A stretch of DNA of 64,000 nucleotides from Mesobacillus jeotgali (GCF_031759225.1 NZ_CP134494.1:3470501-3534500); one strand, 5' to 3'. Positions 8,609-18,202 are shown, numbered from the stretch's first letter. Notes: generated from the sequence alone by a model not told the origin. Numbers and translations are program-made.

Positions 8609-8644
8609 AAAAATAAGAGGAGCCATCTGGCTCCTCTTATTTTA
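8609..8644. terminator. Bidirectional terminator between zinc-ribbon gene and thrS
   Basis: AAAATAAGAGGAGCC-ATCT-GGCTCCTCTTATTTTA; near-perfect stem with A-tract on one side and T-tract on the other. It sits between converging genes. Confidence 0.88.
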
Positions 8645-8687
8645 TATCCAGCTTAAGCGCCAGGATCTCGAAGCGCATCCGCTTTTC

Positions 8688-10619
8688 TTATTTCTTCGCT
8701 TCCTTCCTGAATGACTCCAGGAATTCATCAAAGGCAATTGTTTCGGATTTCTGTTCGCCGTATTTACGGACGTTTACTGCTTTGTCTGCGACTTCATTGT
8801 CACCAACAACAAGCATGTAAGGAACTTTCTGCATTTGCGCTTCACGGATCTTGTAGCCGATTTTTTCGTCACGGCCATCGATTTCAACACGGAAGCCTTC
8901 TGCTTTAAGCTTTTCTTTGATTTCTCTTGCATAGTCATAGTGGACTGCAGGTGAAACCGGGATGATTTGTGCCTGAACAGGAGCCAGCCATGTCGGGAAC
9001 GCCCCTTTGTATTCTTCGATCAGGAAGGCAACAAAGCGTTCCATTGTCGATACAACACCGCGGTGGATGACGACAGGACGGTGGTGCTTTCCATCTTCAC
9101 CGATATAAGTCAGGTCAAAGCGTTCAGGAAGCAAGAAGTCCAGCTGGACAGTTGATAGAGTCTCCTCTTTGCCAAGTGCAGTCTTGACCTGGACATCAAG
9201 CTTCGGTCCGTAGAATGCCGCTTCGCCTTCAGCTTCGAAGTAATCAAGACCCATTTCATCCATCGCTTCCTTAAGCATGGCTTGAGCCTTTTCCCACATC
9301 TGGTCATCATCGAAATATTTCTCTTTGTCCTCAGGATCGCGATAGGATAAACGGAACGAATAATCATTCATGTCAAAATCCTTGTAGACTTCAAGTACAA
9401 GCTCTACTACACGTTTGAACTCTTCCTTGATCTGGTCAGGGCGGACAAACAAGTGAGCATCGTTCAGAGTCATGCCGCGTACACGCTGCAAACCAGCCAA
9501 TGCGCCTGACATTTCATAACGGTGCATTGTTCCAAGCTCGGCAATCCTGATCGGAAGCTCCCTGTAGCTGTGGATGCTGTTTTTGTACACCATCATATGG
9601 TGCGGACAGTTCATTGGCCTTAAAACGAGCTGTTCATTTTCCATTTCCATGACAGGGAACATATTTTCCTGATAGTGATCCCAGTGTCCGGAAGTTTTAT
9701 AAAGGTCGACGCTTCCCATTACCGGAGTATAGACATGGTCATAACCCAGGCTGACTTCTTTATCGACGATATAGCGTTCGATGATGCGGCGGATTGTCGC
9801 ACCTTTTGGAAGCCAAAGAGGAAGACCCTGGCCGACTTTTTGAGAGTTAGTGAATAAGTTAAGTTCCTTGCCAAGCTTGCGGTGGTCGCGTTCCTTCGCT
9901 TCTTCCAGCAGCCTCAAGTGCTCTTTCAGGTCTTCCTTCTTGAAGAAAGCAGTACCATAGATACGCTGGAGCATCTTATTATCGCTGTCGCCTCGCCAGT
10001 AAGCACCGGCAATGCTCAGCAGCTTGAATTCCTTCAGCTTTCCAGTTGATGGAACATGCACGCCGCGGCAAAGGTCAACAAAATCTCCCTGTTCATACAG
10101 AGTGACTTTTTCATCAGCCGGAATTGCATCGATCAGTTCAAGTTTATAAGGATCGCCGAGGTCTTTGAAAAATTTCACTGCCTCATCACGGCTTACTTCT
10201 TTACGGACAATCTCAATGTTCTCATTGATGATTTTCTTCATTTCCTTTTCGATTTCCGGCAAGTCTTCCGGAGATAAAGAATGTTCCATATCGATATCAT
10301 AGTAGAAGCCGCCCTCGATTACTGGTCCTACTCCAAGATTGACATCTTTATAAAGTCGCTTGATTGCCTGTGCCATTAAGTGTGCAGAACTGTGGCGCAG
10401 GATTTCTAGGGCCTCAGGATGGTCTGGAGTGACGATTTCAATCGCTGCATCCTCTTCGATTGGTCTCTTGAGATCATATGGCTGACCATTGACCATACCG
10501 GCAATGGCTTTCTTCTTTAGGCCCGGGCTGATTGAGCTGGCGATATCTTCAGTTGTTGTGCCTGCCGGAAGCTCCTTCACTGCTCCATCTGGAAACGATA
10601 TTTTTAACATGTCTGCCAT
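8688..10619 (-). CDS. thrS: Threonine--tRNA ligase
   Basis: ThrRS, 643 residues. Domains in order: N-terminal TGS (about 1-63), editing domain with the HxxxH ([10 protein letters not shown] about 76-85) and C-terminal Cys-His of the zinc-like site ([10 protein letters not shown]), class II catalytic core with zinc ligands (NCPHHM, motif 2 region [10 protein letters not shown], motif 3 [11 protein letters not shown]), and anticodon-binding domain (from about 538). AAAAGGAGG precedes the ATG. It is controlled by the Thr T-box upstream. Confidence 0.97.
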   Translation of the reverse strand: MADMLKISFPDGAVKELPAGTTTEDIASSISPGLKKKAIAGMVNGQPYDLKRPIEEDAAIEIVTPDHPEALEILRHSSAHLMAQAIKRLYKDVNLGVGPVIEGGFYYDIDMEHSLSPEDLPEIEKEMKKIINENIEIVRKEVSRDEAVKFFKDLGDPYKLELIDAIPADEKVTLYEQGDFVDLCRGVHVPSTGKLKEFKLLSIAGAYWRGDSDNKMLQRIYGTAFFKKEDLKEHLRLLEEAKERDHRKLGKELNLFTNSQKVGQGLPLWLPKGATIRRIIERYIVDKEVSLGYDHVYTPVMGSVDLYKTSGHWDHYQENMFPVMEMENEQLVLRPMNCPHHMMVYKNSIHSYRELPIRIAELGTMHRYEMSGALAGLQRVRGMTLNDAHLFVRPDQIKEEFKRVVELVLEVYKDFDMNDYSFRLSYRDPEDKEKYFDDDQMWEKAQAMLKEAMDEMGLDYFEAEGEAAFYGPKLDVQVKTALGKEETLSTVQLDFLLPERFDLTYIGEDGKHHRPVVIHRGVVSTMERFVAFLIEEYKGAFPTWLAPVQAQIIPVSPAVHYDYAREIKEKLKAEGFRVEIDGRDEKIGYKIREAQMQKVPYMLVVGDNEVADKAVNVRKYGEQKSETIAFDEFLESFRKEAKK

Positions 10620-10639
10620 TGGCTTTTCCTCCTTTTAAA

Positions 10640-10937
10640 ATGTGGCGCGATTATTGGCGCAAAAATAAAAAAACCCGTCCCTGAAACAGGGACGAGTTTG
10701 ATCACACGTGGTTCCACCCAATTCCCATTCATGCGCAAAATCACGCAGAAATGGCTCTGGTTGCGGTAACGGCTTCTGCCGCCAGCCAATACTTGCCAAT
10801 AGGCGTTCACAGCTGGAGTTCAGAGGTGGTAAGCGTTTCTTTAGTGTTAGGAAGTTTTCAGCCTAGCCTTCCCTCTCTGCAAACCTTTCAAGAATGCCCA
10901 TATCCTCATCATTACATTTACTATTGATTTAGTATGT
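10640..10937 (-). promoter_or_regulatory. T-box leader of thrS (Thr, ACC specifier)
   Basis: The minus strand contains the T-box core GGGTGGAACCACG (about 10708-10720) followed by the terminator CGTCCCTG-TTT-CAGGGACG and a T-run (about 10665-10695). Upstream, CTTACCACCTCTGAACTCC fits a specifier loop reading ACC (Thr). Confidence 0.92.
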
Positions 10938-10942
10938 ACGTA

Positions 10943-10971
10943 ATTATAGTTTGTAATGTTTTGAAAATCAA
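10943..10971 (-). promoter_or_regulatory. Sigma-A promoter of thrS leader
   Basis: TTGATT (10966-10971), 17 bases, TATAAT (10943-10948) on the minus strand. It overlaps the 3' end region just after ytxC. Confidence 0.8.
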
Positions 10972-10976
10972 GTGGG

Positions 10977-11852
10977 CTATTGTATATTTTCACGATTCTC
11001 TTTAAAAAAGTTTGCTCTTTCATCTTGAAATGCAGTTATCGGATTGACTTTGACACGTTCTTCAAAAAGATTGATGATTGTCCGCACTAACGGCTGGTGG
11101 GGATCGTCAGTATACAAATAGATCGTTTCAGGTGCAATCGACAGCAACGGGGCAATCGTCCCTGAATCCACATAGACAGGGTGGTTGACAAGCAGCTTGC
11201 GGTCAATACTCCTGAACAACTCGCTTCGCTTCATTTCAGCGAATTGCTGATTGTAAAAGACCATATTCTCATCAATCACTAAATATAAATGGGACATCTG
11301 CGGTTTTCGATCATCAAGGAACCCCCTAAGTGTATGCAGGAAAACCTGGTACTCCTGTTCCATCTTATATTCATCAATCGCAATTTCCACCCATTTGGAA
11401 AGCTGTTCAGTATACGCCTTCAGCCTGAACATCACAAAGGAATCAAAAGAGAATGAAACTTTTTCATTAAAGATTTCATTGATGCAGCTCTGTATGATCC
11501 CTTGTTCCTCGACACCTTCCATGAAAGGAACGAGTTCTTTACGGTTGCCTTCGATGACGGAATAGATGATATCAAGGATATGATCCTGTTCTTCACTGTC
11601 ACAATAAAAATAGGATTCTGCAAGGATTGCCCTAAGCCAGTCATCACGTTTCACCTTTAATATAAATTCATAAACACTCTTTTTGAGTAACGGCAATGTT
11701 TCCTTTTTATAAAACTCTTCTGGAATTAAAACTCTATTTCGATCTTCATTAAGAAGAATTGAATTCGTTTCTTGCCACGAAGCAAGCCTGGCAACTAAAT
11801 GCTGATACAAATTCCAGGCATCCTGCTTTTTTTGGAAGATGATTTCAATCAA
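10977..11852 (-). CDS. ytxC: Sporulation protein YtxC
   Basis: A 291-residue soluble protein resembling B. subtilis YtxC, a member of a Firmicutes family found only in spore formers; molecular role unknown. No transmembrane helices or catalytic motif are evident. I chose TTG at 11852, which follows AGGGGGGATATGG, over an ATG at 11921 that lies in the dnaI terminator region. It sits between dnaI and the thrS T-box as in B. subtilis. Confidence 0.8.
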   Translation of the reverse strand: MIEIIFQKKQDAWNLYQHLVARLASWQETNSILLNEDRNRVLIPEEFYKKETLPLLKKSVYEFILKVKRDDWLRAILAESYFYCDSEEQDHILDIIYSVIEGNRKELVPFMEGVEEQGIIQSCINEIFNEKVSFSFDSFVMFRLKAYTEQLSKWVEIAIDEYKMEQEYQVFLHTLRGFLDDRKPQMSHLYLVIDENMVFYNQQFAEMKRSELFRSIDRKLLVNHPVYVDSGTIAPLLSIAPETIYLYTDDPHQPLVRTIINLFEERVKVNPITAFQDERANFFKENRENIQ

Positions 11853-11947
11853 CCATATCCCCCCTCTTAAATAATCCCTGATTATATATATGGGGGACTT
11901 GGACAATTTAGAAGTATCCATACGATGTATAAATGGTTATAAGTGCA

Positions 11948-11986
11948 AAAAAAATGCACCGCAGCTTGATTAGCCGCGGCACATTT
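11948..11986 (-). terminator. Terminator after dnaI
   Basis: Minus strand ATGTGCCGCGGC-TAATCAA-GCTGCGGTGCAT then eight T, immediately after the dnaI stop. Confidence 0.9.
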
Positions 11987-12919
11987 TTATATTCTGCGAT
12001 TCTTGCCTTCGACTTTTACCGGCTCAGCAAGATATTTAATTCGTTCCATGATCCTTGCCGCCTTCAATTGTTCTTCTTCTCCCCGCTGACTGTGCGTTAA
12101 ATGATGCTCCAGTCCTTTAAGGTCAAAGTTAGAAGTAAAGAAAGTCGGAAGGTTCTCAAGCATCCTGAACTGCAGGATTGTTCCGAGGATTTCATCCCTT
12201 GCCCAGCTGCTCATCGTTTCTGCTCCGATGTCATCAAGCATAAGGACATTCGCCTTCTTGATCGCTTCCAGCTTGTCATTGACAGTATGGTCTCCAATTG
12301 CATTCTTCATTTCCCTGAAAAATTCCGGTACATAGACAATCAAGGAACTGATTTGTTTTTGTGCAAGTTCATTGGCGATTGCACCAAGCAAGTAGGACTT
12401 ACCCGTGCCGAACGGTCCATGAAGGAACAAGCCCTTTTGCTTTTTGCCCGCCTCATAATTCTCAACAAAGTCCTTTGCCATTTTGATCGCTTTGAACCTT
12501 CCGGCGTCATCCAGCTCGATATCTCCGAACGATGCCTTCAGAATTTCCTTAGGCACAAAAATGCTATTGATCAGGCGTGCATTCTTTTGCTGCTCATCAT
12601 GCATGACCTTCTTTTTGCAGCGGTCATATTTTATATCAATGAAGTTTCCTTTTATGAAAAGCTCCGGTTCATAACCCTTGATCATGTTCTTACAGCCTGC
12701 GAGGCTCTCGCAATCTTCACAGCCTTTGCTCTGGTTGGAGAACTCATACAGCTTTGACATACTGCCGTCGAGCATTTCCCGGGTGATATAATCCGCATTC
12801 TCATCCAGGAATTCCTTGATATGCTTATCCTGCATGACCTGCCTCTTAATCGCTTCATAGCGCTCCTGGAAGTTCTGGTTATTCGCCAGCTTCTTCAATG
12901 TTTCATTAATGTTTTGCAA
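11987..12919 (-). CDS. dnaI: Primosomal protein DnaI (helicase loader)
   Basis: An AAA+ helicase loader (310 residues) that loads the replicative helicase DnaC with DnaB and DnaD. The N-terminal helicase-interaction domain holds a Cys cluster (GCEDCESLAGC, about 67-77) that binds zinc in B. subtilis. The AAA+ domain has Walker A GPFGTGKSYLL and Walker B VLMLDDIGAE, then a sensor region TFFTSNF. Start is TTG at 12919, 6 bases after GGGAGGTG; the in-frame GTG at 12928 is part of that ribosome site. It starts 5 bases after the dnaB stop, so the two are coupled. Confidence 0.94.
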   Translation of the reverse strand: MQNINETLKKLANNQNFQERYEAIKRQVMQDKHIKEFLDENADYITREMLDGSMSKLYEFSNQSKGCEDCESLAGCKNMIKGYEPELFIKGNFIDIKYDRCKKKVMHDEQQKNARLINSIFVPKEILKASFGDIELDDAGRFKAIKMAKDFVENYEAGKKQKGLFLHGPFGTGKSYLLGAIANELAQKQISSLIVYVPEFFREMKNAIGDHTVNDKLEAIKKANVLMLDDIGAETMSSWARDEILGTILQFRMLENLPTFFTSNFDLKGLEHHLTHSQRGEEEQLKAARIMERIKYLAEPVKVEGKNRRI

Positions 12920-12924
12920 AAGGA

Positions 12925-14334
12925 TCACCTCCCAGATTTGAATTTCTTCAGTTCTTCTTCAAGCTTTTTCTTTTCTATTTCAAAATCAGGATCTGTATTT
13001 GAACCTGTTTGACCTTGAGGTTCACCCTCGTTCTTTTTCGCGAACCAATCCGGCAATACTTCTTTGCGGACTGGCTTTCTTTTTCCGGATGAAGAAGGAG
13101 ATTTCTTGCCTTCTGCCCACTCCAGATACTGCTTGTGCTCGCTTTTAGCCAGCTGCATCGCATCCCTGACCGTCGAGATTTTTTTCCGTGACCAATGGCT
13201 GGCAATCTTTTCGATATAACCTTTTGTCAGCTTCATATCCGTCTTGAGCATAACATATTGAACTAAAACATTCACGACTCCCGGCAGCAGCTTTTGCTTG
13301 AACATAACCTCCTCGATGATCTGCAGATCCCCTTTTGATGGCTCGGCACCACCTGTAAGATCAATCAGCAGCTGGCGAGGGGATGTTTTTTCAAGATAAA
13401 CGACCAATTTCTCTTCCTGCGTTTTCGGTTTGTCAATCCCGGCTTGATGCTGGAAAGGCTGTGTTCGATCCAGAAGTGCAGGAAGCTGGTCCTGGTGCTC
13501 AAATTGATACCAGTCACGGGCTGCCTTTCGCAATTCCTCAATATCGATTTCATTTTCAGCATTTACAGCTCCCAGGACAATATTCTTCATCTTGATGGCA
13601 TCAATTCCATAAAGGAAGGCAAGATTGCTGATTGCTTCTTTAACCTTCGAGGTAAAAGCTTTTTTGGGGATAAGAGATTCCTGAAGCCCTCCCAGTAGTA
13701 AATCAAAGTTGAACTCAGCAGGATCGATCTGTATTTTGGAAGCTTCCTCCCTGCCGATAAAAACATTGCCTTCCTCCGCATCCAGGTCGGCAGCTGAATC
13801 CTCATTATGGATGAGTGCCCGTGGAGGTACAGACAGGAACACGTCCTGGAAAGCTTTTGTAATTTCCTCATATCCAGGCTCTGATCCAGCAGTTTTATCG
13901 CTGAAAAATCGCTTGAGCCGCAAAAACTGATTTTTGCCGACCTTGCGATATAAATAGACATTCAACATGCCATCAAGGAAGAATTGTTCAGGAGTCAGGG
14001 GCGGCTGCAATTCATAAATGAATGAACGCCCTCCCTCTTCATTTTTCATATAGGTCTTCAGCAATCCCATGCCTTCAAGCTTTTGGCGGGCATGGTAAAT
14101 ATCCTTCAGGTTCATATCCATGATTGTCATCAAATTATGGTGTGTGACAGGCTGGGACCAAAGCCGGTTCTCTTCCAATTCCGCCCATAAGGTCATATAA
14201 AGGCTTAAACAAGCTGGCCCAATCAAAGGCTGGTATAAGAAAGTAAGCACCTTGCGATCGTAGTCATGCAATAAGCCGCCGGACGCAACAATATATTGGT
14301 CCACAGGCAAAGTCTCTTGCCAATGCTGAGCCAT
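12925..14334 (-). CDS. dnaB: Replication initiation and membrane attachment protein DnaB
   Basis: Bacillus-type DnaB (469 residues), a DNA-remodelling primosome protein that acts with DnaD and DnaI at oriC and restart sites; not the helicase called DnaB in E. coli. It contains a winged-helix N-terminal domain (from about 10-110) and DnaB/DnaD (DDBH2-type) helical domain around 320-400, then a basic linker (SSSGKRKPVRKE) and an acidic Lys/Glu-rich C-terminal coiled coil. GGAGGG precedes the ATG. Operon with dnaI, downstream of nrdR. Confidence 0.93.
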   Translation of the reverse strand: MAQHWQETLPVDQYIVASGGLLHDYDRKVLTFLYQPLIGPACLSLYMTLWAELEENRLWSQPVTHHNLMTIMDMNLKDIYHARQKLEGMGLLKTYMKNEEGGRSFIYELQPPLTPEQFFLDGMLNVYLYRKVGKNQFLRLKRFFSDKTAGSEPGYEEITKAFQDVFLSVPPRALIHNEDSAADLDAEEGNVFIGREEASKIQIDPAEFNFDLLLGGLQESLIPKKAFTSKVKEAISNLAFLYGIDAIKMKNIVLGAVNAENEIDIEELRKAARDWYQFEHQDQLPALLDRTQPFQHQAGIDKPKTQEEKLVVYLEKTSPRQLLIDLTGGAEPSKGDLQIIEEVMFKQKLLPGVVNVLVQYVMLKTDMKLTKGYIEKIASHWSRKKISTVRDAMQLAKSEHKQYLEWAEGKKSPSSSGKRKPVRKEVLPDWFAKKNEGEPQGQTGSNTDPDFEIEKKKLEEELKKFKSGR

Positions 14335-14398
14335 CCTATTCCCTCCATTCTAAATTGCAAAAAGAACAATGTTCACAAATCGCTTCATAAGACAGCCT

Positions 14399-14430
14399 TA
14401 AAAAGAGCTGAAGTTCCCTTCAGCTCCTTC
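14399..14430 (-). terminator. Terminator after nrdR
   Basis: Minus strand GAGCTGAAGGGAACTTCAGCTC then TTTTT. It separates nrdR from dnaB, so dnaBI probably also has its own promoter or relies on read-through. Confidence 0.85.
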
Positions 14431-14463
14431 AGGATCGTACCGGAGCCCAGAACTCCAGCTATA

Positions 14464-14925
14464 TTATGATTGCTCTTTCTTCAATAACTCCTTCAATTCA
14501 TCAATAAAGACATTGATATCCTTAAACTGGCGATAAACAGACGCGAATCGGACATAGGCGACTTCATCAATCTTAGCCAGCCTGTCCATCACCATCTCAC
14601 CAACGGCTTCGCTCTTAACTTCTGAAACTCCATGGCTGCGAAGTTCTTTTTCTACTTCGGAAACCAAATCTTCAAGCTCCTTCAAAGCAACTGGCCGCTT
14701 TTCACAGGCTTTAATCAGACCGCGAAGGAGTTTCTCCCGATTGAACTCTTCGCGTGTACCTTCTTTTTTTACGACAATCAAAGGAATTTCTTCAACCTTC
14801 TCAAATGTGGTGAAGCGAAATCCGCAAGCTTCGCATTCGCGTCTGCGTCGAATTGATCGGCTATCGTCAACCGGTCTTGAATCAAGAACCCGGGTAGAGT
14901 TATTTTGGCAAGTTGGACATTTCAT
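14464..14925 (-). CDS. nrdR: Transcriptional repressor NrdR
   Basis: NrdR, 153 residues, the ATP/dATP-sensing repressor of ribonucleotide reductase genes. The N-terminal zinc ribbon has Cys3/Cys6 and Cys31/Cys34 (CPTC, CEAC) with the basic stretch SIRRRREC; an ATP-cone domain follows (about 49-139). The start at 14925 gives the canonical MKCPTC; a longer frame from 14973 adds residues absent from the family. GGAG is 9 bases upstream. Confidence 0.96.
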   Translation of the reverse strand: MKCPTCQNNSTRVLDSRPVDDSRSIRRRRECEACGFRFTTFEKVEEIPLIVVKKEGTREEFNREKLLRGLIKACEKRPVALKELEDLVSEVEKELRSHGVSEVKSEAVGEMVMDRLAKIDEVAYVRFASVYRQFKDINVFIDELKELLKKEQS

Positions 14926-15051
14926 CTCGATCAGCTCCGAATATTTTGAAATATAGAAATAGCGAAGGTCCATTCACTTTTTCCATCAATACGTCCCTAA
15001 GCATTATCCTAATATTATCTTATAAAAAAGATTGGAACTGGACAAGAGGAA

Positions 15052-15456
15052 CTATTGGTTCCCGTATTTTCCTGAACCAATAAAAGTATGTGTGGAGTTT
15101 AGCTTTTCATAAATCTTCACCAGCTCCTGCCTCAAAGCAGGGTTGATGCCCCCAAAAGAAAACTTCTCCGTAGAGATATGTAAGTCGACCGCTGTCTCAA
15201 ACGGTTTTGTCGTAACCACTGTGGCCGTTAAAAAGGCAGGAAGCTTTCCTGTCAACTCGGCTGATATTTCCCCATGCTCCTTTGAAACACTCGTAATCTT
15301 GTATGAGGAGTCTGCCTTCAGCAAGTCTTCGACACTTTGGAACATCTGGTTGAAGTTCGTTTTATAATAATGAGTTTTAAGCAGTTCATCCCTGTTGTTT
15401 TCACTTGTTCCGCTGAATTTCTCGTACCGTCCTGATATGGATTTTAACAATGACAT
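15052..15456 (-). CDS. Uncharacterised cytosolic protein between nrdR and speD
   Basis: A 134-residue protein that I do not recognise. It has no signal peptide or transmembrane segment. Alternating beta-strand-like stretches (SYKITSVSKEHGEISAELTG, about 53-72, and TATVVTTKPFETAVDLHIST) suggest a small alpha+beta domain, and a helix-rich N-terminus precedes them. Start ATG at 15456 with AGGAGG 8 bases upstream; an in-frame TTG is one codon earlier. It stands alone between the speD terminator and nrdR, so expression is probably independent. The good ribosome site supports a real gene. Confidence 0.7.
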   Translation of the reverse strand: MSLLKSISGRYEKFSGTSENNRDELLKTHYYKTNFNQMFQSVEDLLKADSSYKITSVSKEHGEISAELTGKLPAFLTATVVTTKPFETAVDLHISTEKFSFGGINPALRQELVKIYEKLNSTHTFIGSGKYGNQ

Positions 15457-15509
15457 CAAAAATCCTCCTGCAAGTTATTTCTACTAACAGTTTACCTTAT
15501 TTACAGATA

Positions 15510-15541
15510 AAATAAAAAGAGGTGTATCGCTACACCTCTTG
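15510..15541 (-). terminator. Terminator after speD
   Basis: Minus strand AAGAGGTGTA-GCGA-TACACCTCTT then a T-run. Confidence 0.9.
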
Positions 15542-15561
15542 TGAATTTTTCATATTTTCAA

Positions 15562-15942
15562 TTATAGAGCTTTAGCTTGTGCTTGCTTCACATGCACAGG
15601 ACCCATGCCGCGTGGAATTTCGATATTCTCACGAGTTTGAGCGCCAAGAGCTTCTGCAATATAGTCAGCTGCAATGTTAGGATCCAGATCGCCGCAAGTG
15701 TATACATCAATGCTGGCGTATCCGTGTTCTGGGAAGCTATGAATAGTTAAATGAGATTCAGAAATAATGACAACTCCGCTTACACCTTGTGGCGCAAATT
15801 TGTGGAAAGCCACCTCGCGGATTTCAGCACCTGATTTCAATGCTGCTCCTACAAAAGTTTGTTCAATAAAATCCATATCATTCAATTTTTCAAAATCGCA
15901 ACCCCAAAGTTCAGAAATTACATGACGTCCCATTGTTTCCAT
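15562..15942 (-). CDS. speD: S-adenosylmethionine decarboxylase proenzyme
   Basis: SpeD, 126 residues, class 1B bacterial form. It supplies decarboxylated SAM, the aminopropyl donor for spermidine. The self-cleavage site is visible in [15 protein letters not shown], where cleavage before the Ser creates the pyruvoyl group; His and Cys of [12 protein letters not shown] complete the site. The start ATG is 9 bases after a GGGGG ribosome site that the leader can base-pair with (separate entry). gapB lies upstream on the same strand but is separated by a terminator and a strong promoter. Confidence 0.96.
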   Translation of the reverse strand: METMGRHVISELWGCDFEKLNDMDFIEQTFVGAALKSGAEIREVAFHKFAPQGVSGVVIISESHLTIHSFPEHGYASIDVYTCGDLDPNIAADYIAEALGAQTRENIEIPRGMGPVHVKQAQAKAL

Positions 15943-16078
15943 ATTAAATTTCCCCCTCTAACAATATTAGAATGAATTCTTAGCTTCAATGGTATCTTAA
16001 CTACCACGGGGGAAAGTTAGTCCAGAGAGGTCCTAACCCTTTAAGTAGCCAATTGGTACCGTTATTAAGAAGTTCACG
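15943..16078 (-). promoter_or_regulatory. speD 5' leader with anti-ribosome-site pairing
   Basis: The 135-base leader contains TTTCCCCC (minus strand, 16008-16015), a perfect 8-base complement of the speD ribosome site GGGGGAAA (15949-15956). Just 5' of it is a hairpin GTTAG...CTAAC (about 16016-16037); enclosed by the pairing is a small hairpin GGTA-GTTAAGA-TACC (about 15990-16004). This looks like a translational switch. I do not recognise it as a named riboswitch class. The stretch from 16114 to 16299 holds no gene I can support. Confidence 0.6.
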
Positions 16079-16084
16079 ATGACT

Positions 16085-16113
16085 AGTATACTTTGTTTAT
16101 ATTTTTTTTGCAA
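16085..16113 (-). promoter_or_regulatory. Sigma-A promoter of speD
   Basis: TTGCAA (16108-16113), 17 bases, TATACT (16085-16090) on the minus strand; start near 16078. Confidence 0.82.
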
Positions 16114-16299
16114 CACATGAAAACAAATTTTTTTCATGATTTTTAAACTGCCATTCTTATAGTTTGTTAGATAGCTATACCATAGCCTTTTCGAGGGTCT
16201 TCACCTAAAAAAACCTTTGGATTTCAAACCGTGATCTCCGTTAGCCAGCAGCAAAAAAACAGCTTGAACATTATATGGAAATAAGGAAAAGACAAAAAT

Positions 16300-16327
16300 A
16301 AAAAGCCTGCCAATGAGCAAGCTTTTT
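16300..16327 (-). terminator. Terminator after gapB
   Basis: Minus strand AAAGCTTGC-TCATTG-GCAGGCTTTTT, directly after the gapB stop. Confidence 0.82.
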
Positions 16328-16339
16328 ACGGAATTAAGT

Positions 16340-17371
16340 TTATCCTACTTTTACAGCAGCAGAATTAGACATTGCATGTGCTACATACTTTGTCAGGTCT
16401 ACAACCCTGCTTGAATAACCCCATTCATTGTCATACCAGGCAAGAACCTTAACCTTATTGGCACCGATGACCATTGTAGACAGGCCATCAATGATCGCAG
16501 AATGTTCATTCGTGTTAAAGTCGATTGATACAAGCGGATCTGTCGTGATATCAAGAACGCCTTTGAGCTTTCCTTTTGATGCTGAATAGAATGCGTCATT
16601 GATTTCGTCCACCGTTACCTCACGCTTCAGGTCGACCACCAGGTCAACTAGCGAAACATTTGGAGTAGGTACTCTCAACGCCATGCCATGCAGCTTTCCT
16701 TTCAACTGAGGAAGCACAAGTGAAAGTGCCTTTGCTGCTCCAGTTGAGGTCGGGATGATGGATTGACCACAAGAACGTGCCCTGCGCAGGTCCTTGTGCG
16801 GATTATCAATATTATTCTGGTCATTCGTATACGCATGCACTGTCGTCATCAAACCGTTTTCGATACCGAAAGTATCATCAAGAACTTTCGCAACAGGTGC
16901 CAGGCAGTTTGTCGTGCATGATGCATTCGAAATGATATCATGTTCTTCAATATTTAATGCGCTTTCATTTACACCCATGACGATCGTGATATCCTCATTT
17001 GTACCAGGTGCTGTCAAAATGACTTTCTTAGCACCAGCATCTAGATGAAGAGCCGCCTTGTCACGTGAGTTGAATTTGCCTGTAGCTTCTATGACGATAT
17101 CAATCTTCATTTCCTTCCATGGAAGCTCAGCAGGATTTCGATTGCTTAATAGCTTAACAGTCTTTCCGTTGACAATCAGGTGATCGTCAGCCGGAATCAC
17201 TTCACCAGCAAATTGTCCATGAGTAGAATCATATTTTATTAAATGCGCCAGAGTTTCAGCTGGATAGCTCGCATTTATCGCAACAACTTCAAGATTTTCT
17301 TCAAGAATGACTCTTCTGAATACCATTCTTCCAATTCTCCCAAAACCGTTAATCGCAATTTTCGCCTTCAT
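16340..17371 (-). CDS. gapB: Glyceraldehyde-3-phosphate dehydrogenase, gluconeogenic type (GapB)
   Basis: A 343-residue GAPDH with Rossmann NAD(P) domain (NGFGRIGRMVFRR) and catalytic Cys in SNASCTTNC near residue 152 with the partner His in TVHAYT. Position 32-35 reads INASYPAETLAHL rather than the Asp-containing NAD-specific form, matching B. subtilis GapB, which prefers NADP and works in gluconeogenesis. gapB next to speD is the B. subtilis order. GGAAGGGG is the ribosome site. CcpN-like sites overlap the promoter, so repression on glycolytic carbon is likely. Confidence 0.93.
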   Translation of the reverse strand: MKAKIAINGFGRIGRMVFRRVILEENLEVVAINASYPAETLAHLIKYDSTHGQFAGEVIPADDHLIVNGKTVKLLSNRNPAELPWKEMKIDIVIEATGKFNSRDKAALHLDAGAKKVILTAPGTNEDITIVMGVNESALNIEEHDIISNASCTTNCLAPVAKVLDDTFGIENGLMTTVHAYTNDQNNIDNPHKDLRRARSCGQSIIPTSTGAAKALSLVLPQLKGKLHGMALRVPTPNVSLVDLVVDLKREVTVDEINDAFYSASKGKLKGVLDITTDPLVSIDFNTNEHSAIIDGLSTMVIGANKVKVLAWYDNEWGYSSRVVDLTKYVAHAMSNSAAVKVG

Positions 17372-17391
17372 TGTACGGCCCCTTCCGAATT

Positions 17392-17436
17392 AGTGTTATA
17401 CTCAATAACCCCTTTGTATGGTATTAGTATAACATA
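17392..17436 (-). promoter_or_regulatory. gapB promoter region with two CcpN-type operator sites
   Basis: Minus strand TATGTTATACT (17426-17436) fits the CcpN motif TRTGHYATAYW as I recall it and includes the -10 (TATACT, 17426-17431). A second site in opposite orientation, AGTGTTATACT on the plus strand (17392-17402), matches 10 of 11 positions. In B. subtilis CcpN represses gapB and pckA during glycolysis. The -35 is poor (ATCACA). Confidence 0.7.
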
Positions 17437-17582
17437 TTAAAATTTATTTGTGATAAATAAATGCACACATTTAAAATATAAAATAATTCTGATAATAATA
17501 TTCATTTAGAAGGTAACAAATTGAGGTACCGAGATTAAATCGGCTAATAACCGGATATGCATGCCCGTCCACTCAAGGAAAC

Positions 17583-17607
17583 AAAAAAAGAGCCTAGTCG
17601 GCTCTTA
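17583..17607 (-). terminator. Terminator overlapping the coaE stop codon
   Basis: Minus strand AAGAGCC-GACTA-GGCTCTT then seven T. The coaE stop TAG (17594-17596) lies in the loop, so the last coding bases form the ascending arm. Confidence 0.85.
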
Positions 17608-18202
17608 AAATTCCCCATTCACTTAAAATATCCATCAGCTGCTGCTTCGATTCTTCGATGCTGCCGCTGTTATCAATCACTGCGTCTGCCAAACCAACTT
17701 TGTCCTTCAGCGGCATTTGTGACCTAATCCTCGATGAAGCTTCTTCTTCCGAGAACCCGTTCCTCTTCATCAGCCGTTCAAGCTGTGTTTGCTCATCCAC
17801 GTATACAACGATGATTTTTTCGACGAGTCCTGTCAGTTTGCTTTCAAACAGAAGCGGAATGTCAAGGACGACTGCCTTTTCATCATCTGCTTCAGCTTTT
17901 TTTCTTTTCTCTGCCATCCGCTCCCTTACGGCTGGATGGACAATCGAATTAAGCAGCAATCGCTTTTCTTCATTGTTAAAAATGATCTCACCCAACTTAG
18001 GGCGATTTATCGTACGATCTTCTTCTAAAATATCCTTGCCAAAATGGCTGACAATCTCATTATATGCCTTTTCTCCTGGCTCAACAGCAAGCCTTGCTTC
18101 GATATCTGCGTCAATCACAGTGATGCCCATATCAGTGAACATGGCGGATACCGTGCTTTTCCCGCTTGCTATACCTCCTGTCAATCCGATAACTAATGAC
18201 AT
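17594..18202 (-). CDS. coaE: Dephospho-CoA kinase
   Basis: CoaE (about 202 residues) performs the last step of coenzyme A synthesis, phosphorylating the 3'-OH of dephospho-CoA. The P-loop is [12 protein letters not shown] near the N-terminus; a lid region ([14 protein letters not shown]) and [12 protein letters not shown] are typical. Start taken at ATG 18202, 9 bases from AAAGGAT; an ATG two codons earlier (18208) is also possible. It follows ytaF on the same strand with a 25-base gap. Confidence 0.94.
   Translation of the reverse strand: MSLVIGLTGGIASGKSTVSAMFTDMGITVIDADIEARLAVEPGEKAYNEIVSHFGKDILEEDRTINRPKLGEIIFNNEEKRLLLNSIVHPAVRERMAEKRKKAEADDEKAVVLDIPLLFESKLTGLVEKIIVVYVDEQTQLERLMKRNGFSEEEASSRIRSQMPLKDKVGLADAVIDNSGSIEESKQQLMDILSEWGILRAD

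Noticed and set aside
10604..10810. 68-codon frame upstream of thrS
   Set aside because: It falls in the thrS T-box leader and the thrS start.
12101..12757. 218-codon plus-strand frame opposite dnaI
   Set aside because: Antisense shadow of dnaI; Walker motifs are on the other strand.
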